From contig NC_084793.1 of NCBI RefSeq assembly GCF_963169125.1, forward strand, positions 44,573,578-44,637,577: 64,000 bases of DNA. The letters run 5' to 3'. A program made the position numbers and the translations under genes. The notes under the pieces are model-generated. The model saw only the letters and a list, made by a program, of their open reading frames with translations, was not told the DNA's origin and made no database searches. Source of the stretch: Humulus lupulus. Its lineage: Eukaryota; Streptophyta; Magnoliopsida; Rosales; Cannabaceae. Shown here piece after piece: positions 23,101-32,129 of this stretch (position 1 is its first letter; every line of letters starts with the position of its first letter).

Positions 23101-23932
23101 CGTGCCGAAGCCGAATGGGAAGTGGAGAACTTGCGTCGATTTCACGAACTTGAATAAAGCTTGTCCTAAGGACAGCTTCCCACTTCCTAGGATAGATCAG
23201 CTAGTAGATGCAACAGCAGGACATGAGTTACTAAGTTTTATGGACGCCTACTCAGGATACAACCAAATCCCAATGAACCCGGCAGATGAAGAGCACACGT
23301 CATTCATTACAGACAAAGGGCTATACTGTTACAAGGTGATGCCCTTCGGGCTCAAAAACGCGGGAGCCACCTATCAAAGGCTGGTGAATAAAATGTTCGC
23401 CAATCAGATAGGAAGGAATATGGAGGTGTATGTGGATGACATGTTAGTGAAGACCAAAGTAGCAGCAGAGCTCAACAAAGACCTTGGTGAGATGTTTGAC
23501 ACGCTTAGAAAATACCGGATGAAGTTGAACCCAGTCAAATTCACCTTCGGAGTATCCTCAGGAAAATTCTTGGGCTTCATGGTCAACTCCAGAGGTATCG
23601 AGGCCAATCCTGACAAGATAAAGGCACTTATAGAGATGAGCCCGCCAAAGAATAAGAAGGAGGTGCAGTGCCTAACAGGAAGGGTGGCAGCCCTTAATAG
23701 GTTTATCTCAAGGTCCACCGACAAGTGCCTCCCATTCTTTGACATCCTCAAAGGGAGCAAAAAGTTCGCTTGGGATGAAAGATGTGAGGAAGCTTTTGTC
23801 AAGCTGAAAAAGCACCTGGGGAAGCCACCCCTGTTAGCGAAGCCAGAGAAGGGCGAGAAGCTGTACCTGTACTTGGCAGTGTCTGAGCATGCCATCAGCA
23901 CAGCCCTGGTTAAGGGAGAGAAGAAGCAGTAA
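20159..23932 (+). CDS. Gag-protease-RT part of the E polyprotein, ending at a premature TAA
   Basis: The first ATG after the PBS is at 20159 (MPRRSKRLRETREV); the frame is open up to the PBS, but the upstream codons overlap it. Residues are counted from this ATG. A disordered, charged gag N terminus (about 1-300) is followed by the gag domain (about 310-450, TPYEGNTDLKYHLDAF to FKRLRPGTIRSWQQF), a knuckle at 563 (CQYHKDIGHTTVEC), an aspartic protease with Asp708 (VDNGSSVDILY), then RT with CVDFTNLNKACPKDSFPLPR, DAYSGYNQI, PFGLKNAGATYQRLV and YVDDM at about 1091. It ends at TAA (codon 1258) within the first RNase H. The next codons continue in the same frame, so a C-to-T change of CAA is likely. 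This one stop is the only break seen. Confidence 0.93.
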   Translation: MPRRSKRLRETREVEVHLNGVQMKASMKDAPPPRDVEPLKDPEVHGGDRVASSPAAPPGGSPPRAPPVHADEFPPPKLPQAPNSARQDPGPSARRPDKHPRVHSVSSSSKSRFYEEEIRELHRKNQRLETTLENMQEVLNGLLQGKSSVTLPKRKEKGKDRVETTVPVDDGRTRHSTSNTPRAKQRDHPEPPKQAPKPAPRANAAPRHEDEVTSKRTPSDLREELNKKRAGNGTTPPVAPREGKGKADLSPFALRDTLSKRRQDLDTEMRSLWSKIVTASGGQAFEEDFDHESPFVREIQAIRLPANFKEPNMTPYEGNTDLKYHLDAFNDLMKLRGIGSGARCHCFAVTLKGPAYKWFKRLRPGTIRSWQQFSDEFLQQHHAVRDYTMPGTSLANVKQGENESLKSYIHRFNMEAAKVGSLMRRELKMAITTGVLPGSKLWDNMLKREVTDLDDFYERAQKYICVEDGHANLKAGKEEPHAKPPTNDGSNVAKKKRTYDGPRDDQQRKTKRGGDHRPTAYTYYTNLTDTREHIYITNEDRVPFKKPPPMRKDPSKRDPSRYCQYHKDIGHTTVECIHLKEEIEELIRRGHLGRYVRRERQRPKDEPTTPQAQERAPEIQGEVRTIFGGPGFGGDSRKGRDRYAREARRSPPPCIMSLEQRPPKSFKGENDSIMFTEEDARGVHFPHNDPLVLTVQLENMRVHRVLVDNGSSVDILYRPALEKMGLGIRHLKPCQSSLYGFTGDSVQPLGMIELTLTMGEQPRQTTVMSNFVVVDCASAFNAVLGRPSLRELKAITSIYYLVVKFPTPGGVASMKGEQKEARECYNTSLRTPVKSREPMAMVVHEVLCMPTGGPQELDPRVVDESRAEPVEEVEEVTVTEEPLRKLKIGRSLQGDVKEELTNFLKDNLDVFAWSHEDMVGIDPSVMCHHLNISPETRPVRQKRRALDPTRYAALKEEVDKLKANGFIRESFYPLWVSNPVLVPKPNGKWRTCVDFTNLNKACPKDSFPLPRIDQLVDATAGHELLSFMDAYSGYNQIPMNPADEEHTSFITDKGLYCYKVMPFGLKNAGATYQRLVNKMFANQIGRNMEVYVDDMLVKTKVAAELNKDLGEMFDTLRKYRMKLNPVKFTFGVSSGKFLGFMVNSRGIEANPDKIKALIEMSPPKNKKEVQCLTGRVAALNRFISRSTDKCLPFFDILKGSKKFAWDERCEEAFVKLKKHLGKPPLLAKPEKGEKLYLYLAVSEHAISTALVKGEKKQ

Positions 23933-26011
23933 CAACCCGTATACTATATCAGCAAACGTTTGGTGGACGCGGAGAATCGGTATCCAGAGATCGAAAAATT
24001 GGCCTATGCGCTAGTGGTGGCTTCGAGGAAGTTGAAACCTTACTTCCATGCACATACAATTGAAGTCTTAACATATAGTCCTTTGAGACAGGTCTTACAT
24101 AAGCTAGAGAATTCAGGGAGACTAATGAAATGGTCGATTGAGCTGAGTCAGTTTGATATTGTATACACTCCGAGGGCTTCCATCAATGGACAGGTGCTGG
24201 CAGATTTTATAGTAGAACTCACCCATCAGCCGAATGAAGGAAGGAATGAAGAAGGAGAGCAGCCTGTTACGGAGGAGGAGCTAGGAGGTTCAGAGGAGTG
24301 GAGTTTGCACGTTGATGGGGCGTCAAATGAAGGAGGATCAAGAGCGGGCATCATGATGACTGGGCCCGAAGGACATAGAATGTATTGTGCAATCCGATTT
24401 GGGTTTGAGGCCTCCAATAATGAAGCAGAGTACGAGGCGCTCTTAGCTGGCCTGCGTTTGGCCCAGGAGCTGAGAGTGACGCGCCTTCAAATCTTCAGCG
24501 ACTCTCAATTGGTAGTATGCCAAGTAAAGGGAGAGTACCAGGCGAGGGGACCCAAGATGGCAGCGTACTTGGAGAAGGTGAAGGGCAATCTGGGACGGTT
24601 GGTGGCATATACTATAGAGCAAATCCCCAGAGAAAAGAACACCCATGCCGATGCACTCGCAAAGCTGGCATCTACCAAGGATAGTGATGTCTTGGAATCA
24701 ATACCAGTGGAATACTTACCAAAACAAAGCATCGAAGGCGCGGACGTGCACATGATTAGTGCCCCGAGGGACTCATGGACCGAGCCAATCAAGAGGTACC
24801 TGGAAGAAGGAACCTTGCCTGCAGATAAAAACGAATCCCGGAGGTTGGTGTACAAGGCCGCAAGATACACCCTGGTAGATGGGGTCCTTTACAAAAGAGG
24901 ATTCTCAATGCCCCTCCTACGGTGTGTAGAAGAAGAGGATGCGTTGAAAGTGTTACAGGAGATACATGAGGGAGAGTGCGGAAACCACGAGAGCGGACCC
25001 TCCACGGCTAGGAAGGCCATGAGACAAGGATACTACTGGCCTTCCATGGAGAAAGATGCGCATGACTTTGCCACGAAATGCGACAAATGCCAGAGACACG
25101 CCAACTACCCTCGGAAACCCCCAAGCGAACTGACCAGCATGACCAGCCCCTGGCCCTTCGCTATCTGGGGGATAGACTTGATCGGCGCTCTTCCTACAGG
25201 TAGGGGTGGAGCAAAGTACGCGGTGGTGGCAGTGGATTATTTCACTAAGTGGGTAGAAGCGGAACCCCTTGTGAAGATAATCGCCAAGCACATCACCTCT
25301 ATCGTCAACAAATTTATTGTGTGTCGATATGGAGTACCCTACAAGATTATTTCCGACAATGGTACCCAGTTCGAGGGAGGAGCCTTCGATGAATATTGTA
25401 AGGAAAGAGGCATAAGGAGGAGTTTCTCCGCGGTTGTGCACCCCCAGGCCAATGGGCAAGTGGAGGCCATAAACAGGGTCCTTAAGAAAAACTTGAAGAC
25501 AAAGCTGGAAAAGATGAAGGGAGCCTGGGTAGATGAGCTACCAAATGTGCTGTGGGCTTACAGAACCACCCCACGCACGACTACTGGGGAATCCCCATTC
25601 TCCTTGGCCTATGGGTGCGAGGCCGTGCTCCCAGTCGAGATGCGAGTCGAGTCCCACAGGGTACAGGCATATGGAGACGAAGCCAACCGCGTAGCCCTGG
25701 CCGAAAACTTAGACATGCTGGAAGAGAAGAGAGAAAAAGCCCAAATGAGGGTGGCAGTATACCAACAGCGCGCCACAAGGTACTACAATTCGAGGGTGCG
25801 AGAGAGAACTTTCAGAGTTGGCGACCTGGTGCTAAGGAAGGTACTCCCAAACACACAAGACCCAGGCGCAGGAGTGCTGGGGGCGAATTGGGAGGGGCCC
25901 TACCAGGTTGCTCAGTGCATCCCCCCGAACACTTACAAGCTGGCTCGCATGGACGACACCCTCATACCCCGAGCATGGAACGTGGAGCACCTGAGGAAGT
26001 ACTACCAGTAA
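23933..26011 (+). CDS. RNase H, second RNase H and integrase part of the E polyprotein
   Basis: This continues the frame of 20159 after one stop and lacks its own start near the break. It finishes the Ty3-type RNase H (YYISKRLVDAENRYPEIEKL, KLKPYFHAHTIEVLT). A second, archaeal-type RNase H follows (LHVDGASNEGGSRAG with Asp1386, NNEAEYEALLAGL, IFSDSQLVV, REKNTHADALAKLAS), a hallmark of the Tat lineage. Integrase has an H2C2 finger ending CDKCQRH, and D1673 (WGIDLIG), D1733 (SDNGTQF) and E1769 (GQVEAINR), spaced D-59-D-35-E. The C terminus reads VEHLRKYYQ. With the upstream part the frame has 1950 sense positions. All catalytic residues are present, so only the stop prevents a full product. Confidence 0.93.
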   Translation, partial: QPVYYISKRLVDAENRYPEIEKLAYALVVASRKLKPYFHAHTIEVLTYSPLRQVLHKLENSGRLMKWSIELSQFDIVYTPRASINGQVLADFIVELTHQPNEGRNEEGEQPVTEEELGGSEEWSLHVDGASNEGGSRAGIMMTGPEGHRMYCAIRFGFEASNNEAEYEALLAGLRLAQELRVTRLQIFSDSQLVVCQVKGEYQARGPKMAAYLEKVKGNLGRLVAYTIEQIPREKNTHADALAKLASTKDSDVLESIPVEYLPKQSIEGADVHMISAPRDSWTEPIKRYLEEGTLPADKNESRRLVYKAARYTLVDGVLYKRGFSMPLLRCVEEEDALKVLQEIHEGECGNHESGPSTARKAMRQGYYWPSMEKDAHDFATKCDKCQRHANYPRKPPSELTSMTSPWPFAIWGIDLIGALPTGRGGAKYAVVAVDYFTKWVEAEPLVKIIAKHITSIVNKFIVCRYGVPYKIISDNGTQFEGGAFDEYCKERGIRRSFSAVVHPQANGQVEAINRVLKKNLKTKLEKMKGAWVDELPNVLWAYRTTPRTTTGESPFSLAYGCEAVLPVEMRVESHRVQAYGDEANRVALAENLDMLEEKREKAQMRVAVYQQRATRYYNSRVRERTFRVGDLVLRKVLPNTQDPGAGVLGANWEGPYQVAQCIPPNTYKLARMDDTLIPRAWNVEHLRKYYQ

Positions 26012-27135
26012 GGCGCCCATGTTCGATGGAAAAAGAACAAGTGTTGCACACTGCCTTAATATGATAGAAATAAATCAAAGAGGTTACTTAGATAGCCTCC
26101 TAAGTAGGTGTGAGTCTTTTATTTTTGTTTTATATAAAAACTTCATATGTACCTTTGCAACTATTTGTATGAGACCGTTTATTATGAATGTGATGAATGG
26201 AACTGCATGTTGTGGGTAAAACTGTTCAACCTCATGTATTATTTTCCTTCGCTACGTGGGCATCAACCAAAGTGCCTGCCGAAATTAATTTCACTAGACA
26301 CTTGGGGGGCAGGATAGGAGGCGACAGCAGGCAGCTGGCAAAGGGAACCTAAAAAAGGCCCTATAACAAAGGATCCTAAAAAGGGACCCCTTGCCCTCCT
26401 AAAAACGAGGCCCCTAAAAAGGACCCTCTACCAAGAGGACCCCTAGCCCTCCTAAAAAGGAAGCCCCTAAAAAAAAAAGATGAGGACCCTCTACCAAGAG
26501 TATCCTAAAAAGGGCCCTCTATCAAGGGGAAGTAACCCAAAACCAAAGAGACCCCCTATACTAGGGCCTCAAACGAAGTCCCTACAAGGCATCCCTTGGG
26601 ATCACAAGGATTAGCTACCCTTATGAACACCAAGGGAGGCCATAGGAACTTACAAAAAATGCATGATGACAACAATAATAATAAGTCTAGAGCGGCCACC
26701 AAGCCGCCTAGCCAAAAAGGATCCCAAAGGAGACCCTTGCAAAAATAGTACTATGAATAACGACGAGAAGGACGCTTCTCGCAAAGAAATAATAAGTGCG
26801 CGCAAGAAAAACATAAAAGGATAACTAAGACCCAAGGGGTCAAAATATCCTTATAAAAGCAACCAAGAGGCAACAAAAAAGGTCCCAGCGAACCCTTTCA
26901 CAGGGGCTCCAAAGGACCTCCAGCCTGATAGATAAAAGAGGGGAACCAACTAAACCCCATCACACGGGCTTAAAAGGGCCTCAGATGCAATAGAACAAGA
27001 AATAAACAGCAACATATGTATTTATACATTAAAAAAAAAAGAGTTCTCGGGATAGTACAAGAGTTACTAACAGAAAAGTAGCACTGGTAATGATGTTACA
27101 AAATAAAAAGAAAACAAAAAAGGAGCGAGACTATT
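26012..27135 (+). other. Spacer between pol and antisense gene (element E)
   Basis: No gene seen. A degenerate direct repeat of CCTAAAAAGGACCCTCTACC-like words fills 26345-26545. The rest is A-rich on the plus strand and ends near the last exon of the antisense gene. Confidence 0.5.
26345..26545 (+). repeat. Degenerate CCTAAAAAGG/ACCCTCTACCAAGAGG repeat
   Basis: The words CCTAAAAAGG, GACCCCT, CCCTCCTAAAAA and CCTCTACCAAGAG recur at least five times in changing order. CTCTACCAAGAG is itself an imperfect inverted repeat, so the RNA could form small hairpins beyond the pol stop. Confidence 0.6.
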
Positions 27136-29624
27136 TCAAGGTCTCCCGTAGTGGGCACTCCACCAGGCCGCTCGGGCAACGGCCTGTTCGCCAAAAGAGG
27201 AGAAGTCAAAGTTGGGATCCTTCTTCCACACATTGTAAAGAGCACGGTCTATAGACTTGCGCTCGGTTATGACCCTCTCCGCCTCCAAAGAAGCCCTCGC
27301 ATCCTCCCAGGAAGCCCTCTCCGCCTCCAAGGAAGCGACCTTCTCCTGAGCCGACTGTAGTTCAGCCCTAAGGGCGTCAACTTCAGTCTCCAGTTGAGTA
27401 ACCCTCTCCTGCGACGCGGTCGCAGCGGCCTTGGCCCTCCGGAGCTCGCGCTCCAAGCATCTAGCCTTGCCCTTTAGCTCCTTGATCTTGGCCTTCAGCT
27501 TCTCCCTCTTTGAGTCCAAATTGGCATACTTAGTCCGGGCCTTTGACAATTGGACCTTGGTTGCGCTAAGCTCATTTTCGAGCTCCTGGACCTGGGCCAT
27601 GAGGCCGTCCCTCTCGGCAGTAGATGCAGAGAGGACGCCGGACGTGTCGGCATGCCGAAGGGACGTGTCGGCATGCACAAGAAAGTCAATGGTGTCAGCA
27701 ATAAGTAACAAAAAGGAAAACACATGTACACCTATACATAATATTAATCAACGCAAGGTGCAAGACCTCACCCAGGCCGCAGCACGCCTTAGGATTTCCC
27801 CAAGATCTGGTTGGGTCACATTCCCTAGACCTCTCCAGTCGGAGGTAGGGAGGTCCAAGGCAATCTGAATGAAACGCTGGGCATAGGATGAGGCCATCCT
27901 AGTCACCCAAGGCTTCGCCTCCACGCTAGGAACATCTGGTTGGATAGGAATGGATGACCCAATCGCCGAAGCAGGAGGAGGCGCAGGGAAGAGGAAAAAC
28001 TGGAACCCTGGTGCATTAGAAGGGGGCTCCGCGAGGTCGACATAATCAGCATCCGGCAAGCCAATATCATGAGGGACCTGAGGGAAGGCGTCATTGCCAT
28101 CAAGGCCAGGAGGAGCGTAACATCCCGCTGCGGCCTGCGGGTCCGGAGATTGACAGGCCATGTCCTGGTCATGGGAATCGTAAGGAGGGCATCCTCCGGG
28201 GGACAGGGGGCGCTGATGAGACCCCCCACATTCGAGGGGAACATCCTCCATCTCCACCTCAGCCTCACCATCATGTAGTGACGGCCCAGCCGGCATAGCC
28301 ATAGCCTTCTTAGACCCAGTAACTGACCACAGGAACTTGGGGTTAGAGACCGGGGACAATTGGTGGCAGTTGAGATTCACCACAGTAAATAGGACTGTTG
28401 CCTTCTTCAGGGCGGAGTCTGCAGCAAGAAGTTTGCCTATGGCCTCCGCCTCCGGCCCAATGACCGAGGGATTAACAAATTGCCCTACAAGAACCACGCC
28501 AATGTCAGTACAAGCAAGAGTGCAAAACAGTAAGTTCTAATAAGAAAAAGAGAAAGACCAGGATACTTACTAGGGCCGGCGCGAAAGCCTTCACGAACCG
28601 AGAGAGGCCCCTCTACCCAGAAAAAGTCTTGTTTCCAAGGCCCTGTGTTGGACACCGAGCCCTCTATTAAGGGAAGCTCACTATTGGCCTTCTGCAGGTA
28701 GTAGAAGCCCTTGGACTTGGGCACTCCCATAAGGTTATACAAGGAATGCACCTCCTGCGCCGTCGGGGCGCGTTGCACGTTATCCTTGAACCAAATGAAG
28801 AGGCAACTTAAAGTCAACCAACTGTTGGGCGACAGTTGAAGAGGGGCCAAATCAAAATAGTTGAGAACCGCCACGAAGAACAGGTGCAGAGGAATGGTGC
28901 CACCCACCTTCAAAATCTGCTAACTCAAAGCCACAAAGCCCTTCTCAGGGCGGTCGGCCCGGCAGGCCTCCTAAGGAACATGCAGGGCGTATTCTGGAGG
29001 AGCTCGGTAGTGCTTCACGATTGCCTTCAATTTGTTCGGAGACACGTGTGACACTAGACTAGACGCCAGTAGGGGGGCGTCGTCCTCTTCCTGGGCAGAC
29101 ACCTGTATGCGTGCTTTCGACATATCTGTAAAATCAAAAGAAATATGTGAGGAAGGGGCAGAGCACTTAACCCTCCATTTTTTCTTCCTAGCAAGAGTTT
29201 TCCATCGAGGGAGCGATGGCGGAAGCACTAAGCTAGGATAAACTGAGACTAGGGGCTGGGGAGAGGAGCTAGCAGCCCCATGACTGTCATCAGGGGAAGA
29301 GGGAGTATGAGGTTCTGGCGGAATGTGTCCCTCCATAAATTCTAACTCCCACCGCAATTCAAAAAGGGTCGTCCTAAGACGCGCTATATGGTCACTAAGG
29401 CCCAGGAGTGAAGGTCCTCCATCCCCTCTCGACACCGAGTCAATTTCGCTCTCCACCACCCAAATTTTACGTCTAAGTTCGGTCATGCACTCAAGGTGGC
29501 GGATGCGGGCTTGTCTTAAAGAGTCATAGTCCTGGTGAGGGTTGCCCTTAGGGGACTCTGAGTCTGAGGACAGGTCAATAAACTCAGCCCTTGGGGGTAT
29601 GTCGGACGGGCCGTCACTGGCCAT
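27136..29624 (-). pseudogene. Antisense gene of element E: gypsy-type transposon domain plus coiled coil, with introns
   Basis: Exon 1 runs from ATG 29624 (MASDGPSDIPPRAEF) to 28571. After an acidic, Ser/Pro-rich N terminus it has a domain like the plant 'putative gypsy type transposon' family (Pfam PF04195 as I remember it): IPLHLFFVAVLNYFDL, APLQLSPNSWLTLSCLF, SLYNLMGV. Two in-frame TAG codons (about 28978 and 28921) interrupt it. A strong donor (GTAAGTAT, 28570-28563) and an acceptor (TTCTTGTAG, ending 28485) join exon 2 in frame (AGP-R-QFVNPS). Exon 2 ends at a GTGAGG donor (27771). The last exon (to 27136) is a Lys/Glu/Arg-rich coiled coil (VQELENELSATKVQL, ELREL-like heptads) ending SSFGEQAVARAAWW. 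The acceptor of the last exon is not resolved. Antisense ORFs at this position are known from Tat elements such as maize Grande. Their role is unknown. Confidence 0.75.
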
Positions 29625-30108
29625 GAAACCGCGTCCCAACAGCAAAAAGGGGCTCACGTATAAACGAGGGGAAGGCTACAAAACACAAAGGAATAGGCTT
29701 AATACCTCTAGATGCAAACGCCCTAAAATGGCCTACTACAGGGTTAAAAAAAAAAAAAAACAACAACAACAAAGAGGAGGGGCGTGCATATGGTCAAACT
29801 CACTACAAGCTCCAACTGATGTACCCCATCCCAAGTACTGCTAGTTTGGACCCGATAAAAAATAATAATAATAAATAAATAAAAGGGAGAAGGAAAGAAA
29901 ATATACCTCAAGCAATTAAAAGAACGAAGTTGGGGTCCAAAGAAGGTCGGGGAGCGAAAAGCACCAAAGCGTCGAAAATGCGCGTCTGCAAGAATTAATC
30001 AGAAATGTGTGTTAGTCATAAAATATACACACCAAGAAATTAGCTCATATAAAAAAAAAATGAAGTGAAAAAATATGCAAAACAAATGAAAGGAACTATG
30101 GCGAAAGT
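29625..30108 (-). other. 5' leader of the antisense gene (element E)
   Basis: AT-rich DNA between the predicted start of the antisense transcript and its ATG, including A-rich runs (29744-29765) and AATAATAAT. No coding content was seen. Part may be an intron. Confidence 0.4.
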
Positions 30109-30180
30109 GAGGTTGTGGGGGATTGAACCCCTTACCTCTTGAAAGGAATAAGGGTCTATGCACCACTAAGCCAAGGGAGT
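30109..30180 (-). other. tRNA-like sequence with pol III A and B boxes
   Basis: On the minus strand an A-box match (TGGCTTAGTGG, 30173-30163) is followed after 33 bases by a B-box match (GGTTCAATCCC, 30129-30119). That is the spacing within a tRNA gene without intron. The T arm (GGGG TTCAATC CCCC) can form. The two ends (ACTCCCT and ACAACCT) do not pair as an acceptor stem, so it is not an intact tRNA gene. It may be a tRNA relic, a SINE head, or a retained functional box pair. Confidence 0.5.
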
Positions 30181-30210
30181 AAGGTGAGAATATCAAGCCA
30201 TGCATGAGGG

Positions 30211-30220
30211 CCTATTTATA
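30211..30220 (-). promoter_or_regulatory. TATA box for the antisense gene of element E
   Basis: On the minus strand TATAAATAGG is followed by CCCTCATGC, about 60 bp inside the 3' LTR boundary and outside the LTR itself. A start 25-35 bp downstream would fall at about 30180-30190, just before the tRNA-like sequence. F has a TATA box at the corresponding place (33504). Confidence 0.6.
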
Positions 30221-30267
30221 AAAATCAAGGTGAATAGTCTACAAGGGCACCTAAAGGTACTCTCCTA

Positions 30268-30281
30268 GACTAGGGGGCAAG
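30268..30281 (+). other. Polypurine tract of element E
   Basis: GACTAGGGGGCAAG lies directly before TGTTGATG of the 3' LTR. It is the expected plus-strand primer site and resembles the reversed tract of F (CTTGGGGGGCAAA). Confidence 0.75.
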
Positions 30282-32124
30282 TGTTGATGCTCATAATCTC
30301 ATCAATAGAAAGTATGTGGCCGAGGCAAGGCCCCTCGGCCACCGTCGTCTCGGGAAGCCATCACGCCATCACAACACAAGTCTGGGTTCGGTTCTCGTGG
30401 AGTCGATGCCAAGTGGCCCACGTTGGCAAGGCATAAGTGCCAAGGCTCAGTAGCCTCGCGAGACCCATCTCGCCCACGCACTCGGCCCCACGGCCTCACC
30501 TATGCCCTCGGCCCCATGGCCTCACTTGGCCTCGCCAGCCCATACTGCCCAAAGGGCCTCGCGAGATGCCTAGGCCACACCTCTCAAGTGGCCTCGCAAG
30601 ATATCTAGGCCACGCCACCCAAGTGGCCTCGCGAGATGTCTAGGCCACGCCACCCAAGTGGCCTCGCGAGATGCCTAGACCATGCCTCCCAAAGGACCTC
30701 GCGAGATGCCTAGGCCACACCCCTCAAGTGGCCTCGCAAGAGGTCTCGGCCACGCCACCCAAGTGGCCTCGCGAGATGCCTAGGCCACGCCTCCCAATTG
30801 GCCTCGCGAGATGCCTAGGCCACACCTCTCAAGTGGCCTCGCGAGATGCCTAGGCCACGCCTCCCAAGTGGCCTCGCGAGATGCTTAGGCCACACCTCTC
30901 AAGTGGCCTCGCGAGATGCCTAGGCCACACCCCTCAAGTGGCCCCGCAAGAGGTCTCGGCCACGCCACCCAAGTGGCCTCGCAAGATGCCTAGACCATGC
31001 CTCCCAAAGGGCCTCGCGAGATGCCTAGGCCACACCTCTCAAGTGGCCTCGCAAGATGTCTAGGCCACGCCACCCAAGTGGCCTCGCGAGATGCCTAGAC
31101 CATGCCTCCCAAAGGGCCTCGCGAGATGCCTAGGCCACGCCTCCCAAGTGGCCTCGCGAGATGCCTAGGCCACACCTCTCAAGTGGCCTCGCAAGATGTC
31201 TAGGCCACGCCACCCAAGTGGCCTCGCGAGATGCCTAGACCATGCCTCCCAAAGGGCCTCGCGAGATGCCTAGGCCACACCTCTCAAGTGGCCTCGCGAG
31301 AGGTCTCGGCCACGCCACACAAGTGGCCTCGCGAGATGCCTACGCCACGCCTCCCAAGTGGCCTCGCGAGTCTCGGCGCCCCTGGCCTCATGAGGGCCAC
31401 ATCCACAACGCACTCGACCTTGTGAATAGCTAGGGAGCCACGCCCTCAAGGGGGTCGCAAGGAGAGCGTCTCGCCACGCATCCTTAGACATCTTCCAGGG
31501 CCACATGCCTATCGCTCAGACTCGTGAGTGACCTCAAGAGGTTTCAGATACCCCATACCAAGGACCCAAGATCTCCACCTCACACCAAGGGTCCCATTCC
31601 TTACACCTCGAGATCCCTCTGCTTAGGAGATCCAGTACGAGTCGAATGGGACATATTTGTACGACCAAGTACTAAGTACGGATACCAGTGCCAGTGAGAT
31701 TGCTGGGGTAAGGATCATGGTCCGTACGTCTACGACCATAGGTCAGAGCCGACACCACTACCTCCTGCGCCACTACGCCTGCCACCACGCATCAGACATG
31801 GGTACAGACAAGTAGTGGAGACATCCTCCTGACACCTGCTCCTATACAGGTTGTACAACCACGACCTCTGAAGCCACTCCCCTGGACCACTATGTACCTA
31901 AGGCCATTAGAGCCTACTATAAAATGAACTCTAAGACCACCTGAAAGGGGGTTGGAAATTTTACTGTAGCAGAGGTTTTGAGTGTGAATGAAAGACTGAA
32001 TTCTCCATTATTGTTCTATCCTAGTTCTTGGGTTATTGTTCAAGTTTTTACAGCTTTATGATTAGTGATCTTAATTTGATAATTTTTCCAACTTAACTTC
32101 GTTGACGAGTTCTCACTGTCAACA
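30282..32124 (+). repeat. 3' LTR of element E
   Basis: 1843 bp, the same ends as the 5' LTR and a TATA box at 31918-31924. It is about 176 bp longer than the 5' LTR, matching five extra 35-bp units. Of 14 substitutions counted in the distal 710 bp, 13 are transitions. Confidence 0.95.
30553..31372 (+). repeat. 35-bp minisatellite in the 3' LTR of E (about 23-24 units)
   Basis: The same unit as at 18676-19345 with the same variants. A duplicated block of units explains the larger size. Confidence 0.95.
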
Positions 32125-32129
32125 CTCGG

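Larger units (their letters stand above)
18424..32124 (+). mobile_element. Element E: near-intact Tat-lineage Ty3/gypsy retrotransposon
   Basis: It starts TGTTGATGCTC, ends CTGTCAACA, is 13,701 bp long and is flanked by CTCGG on both sides (18419-18423 and 32125-32129). Order: 5' LTR 18424-20090, PBS 20093, gag-pol 20159-26011, spacer, antisense gene 29624-27136, polypurine tract, 3' LTR 30282-32124. The second RNase H domain, the DNGSS protease and the C-X2-H-X4-H-X4-C knuckle point to the Tat lineage. Over the last 710 bp of the two LTRs I count 14 substitutions and one indel (about 98% identity), so it is the youngest complete element here. One nonsense codon breaks pol. Confidence 0.95.

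Noticed and set aside
27136..29657. Host coiled-coil gene near a retrotransposon
   Set aside because: It lies between pol and the 3' LTR within the CTCGG duplications of E, and relatives occur at the same place in F and G. It belongs to the element.
30109..30180. Functional tRNA gene
   Set aside because: A and B boxes and spacing fit, but the acceptor stem does not pair and the anticodon arm is poor. Reported only as tRNA-like.
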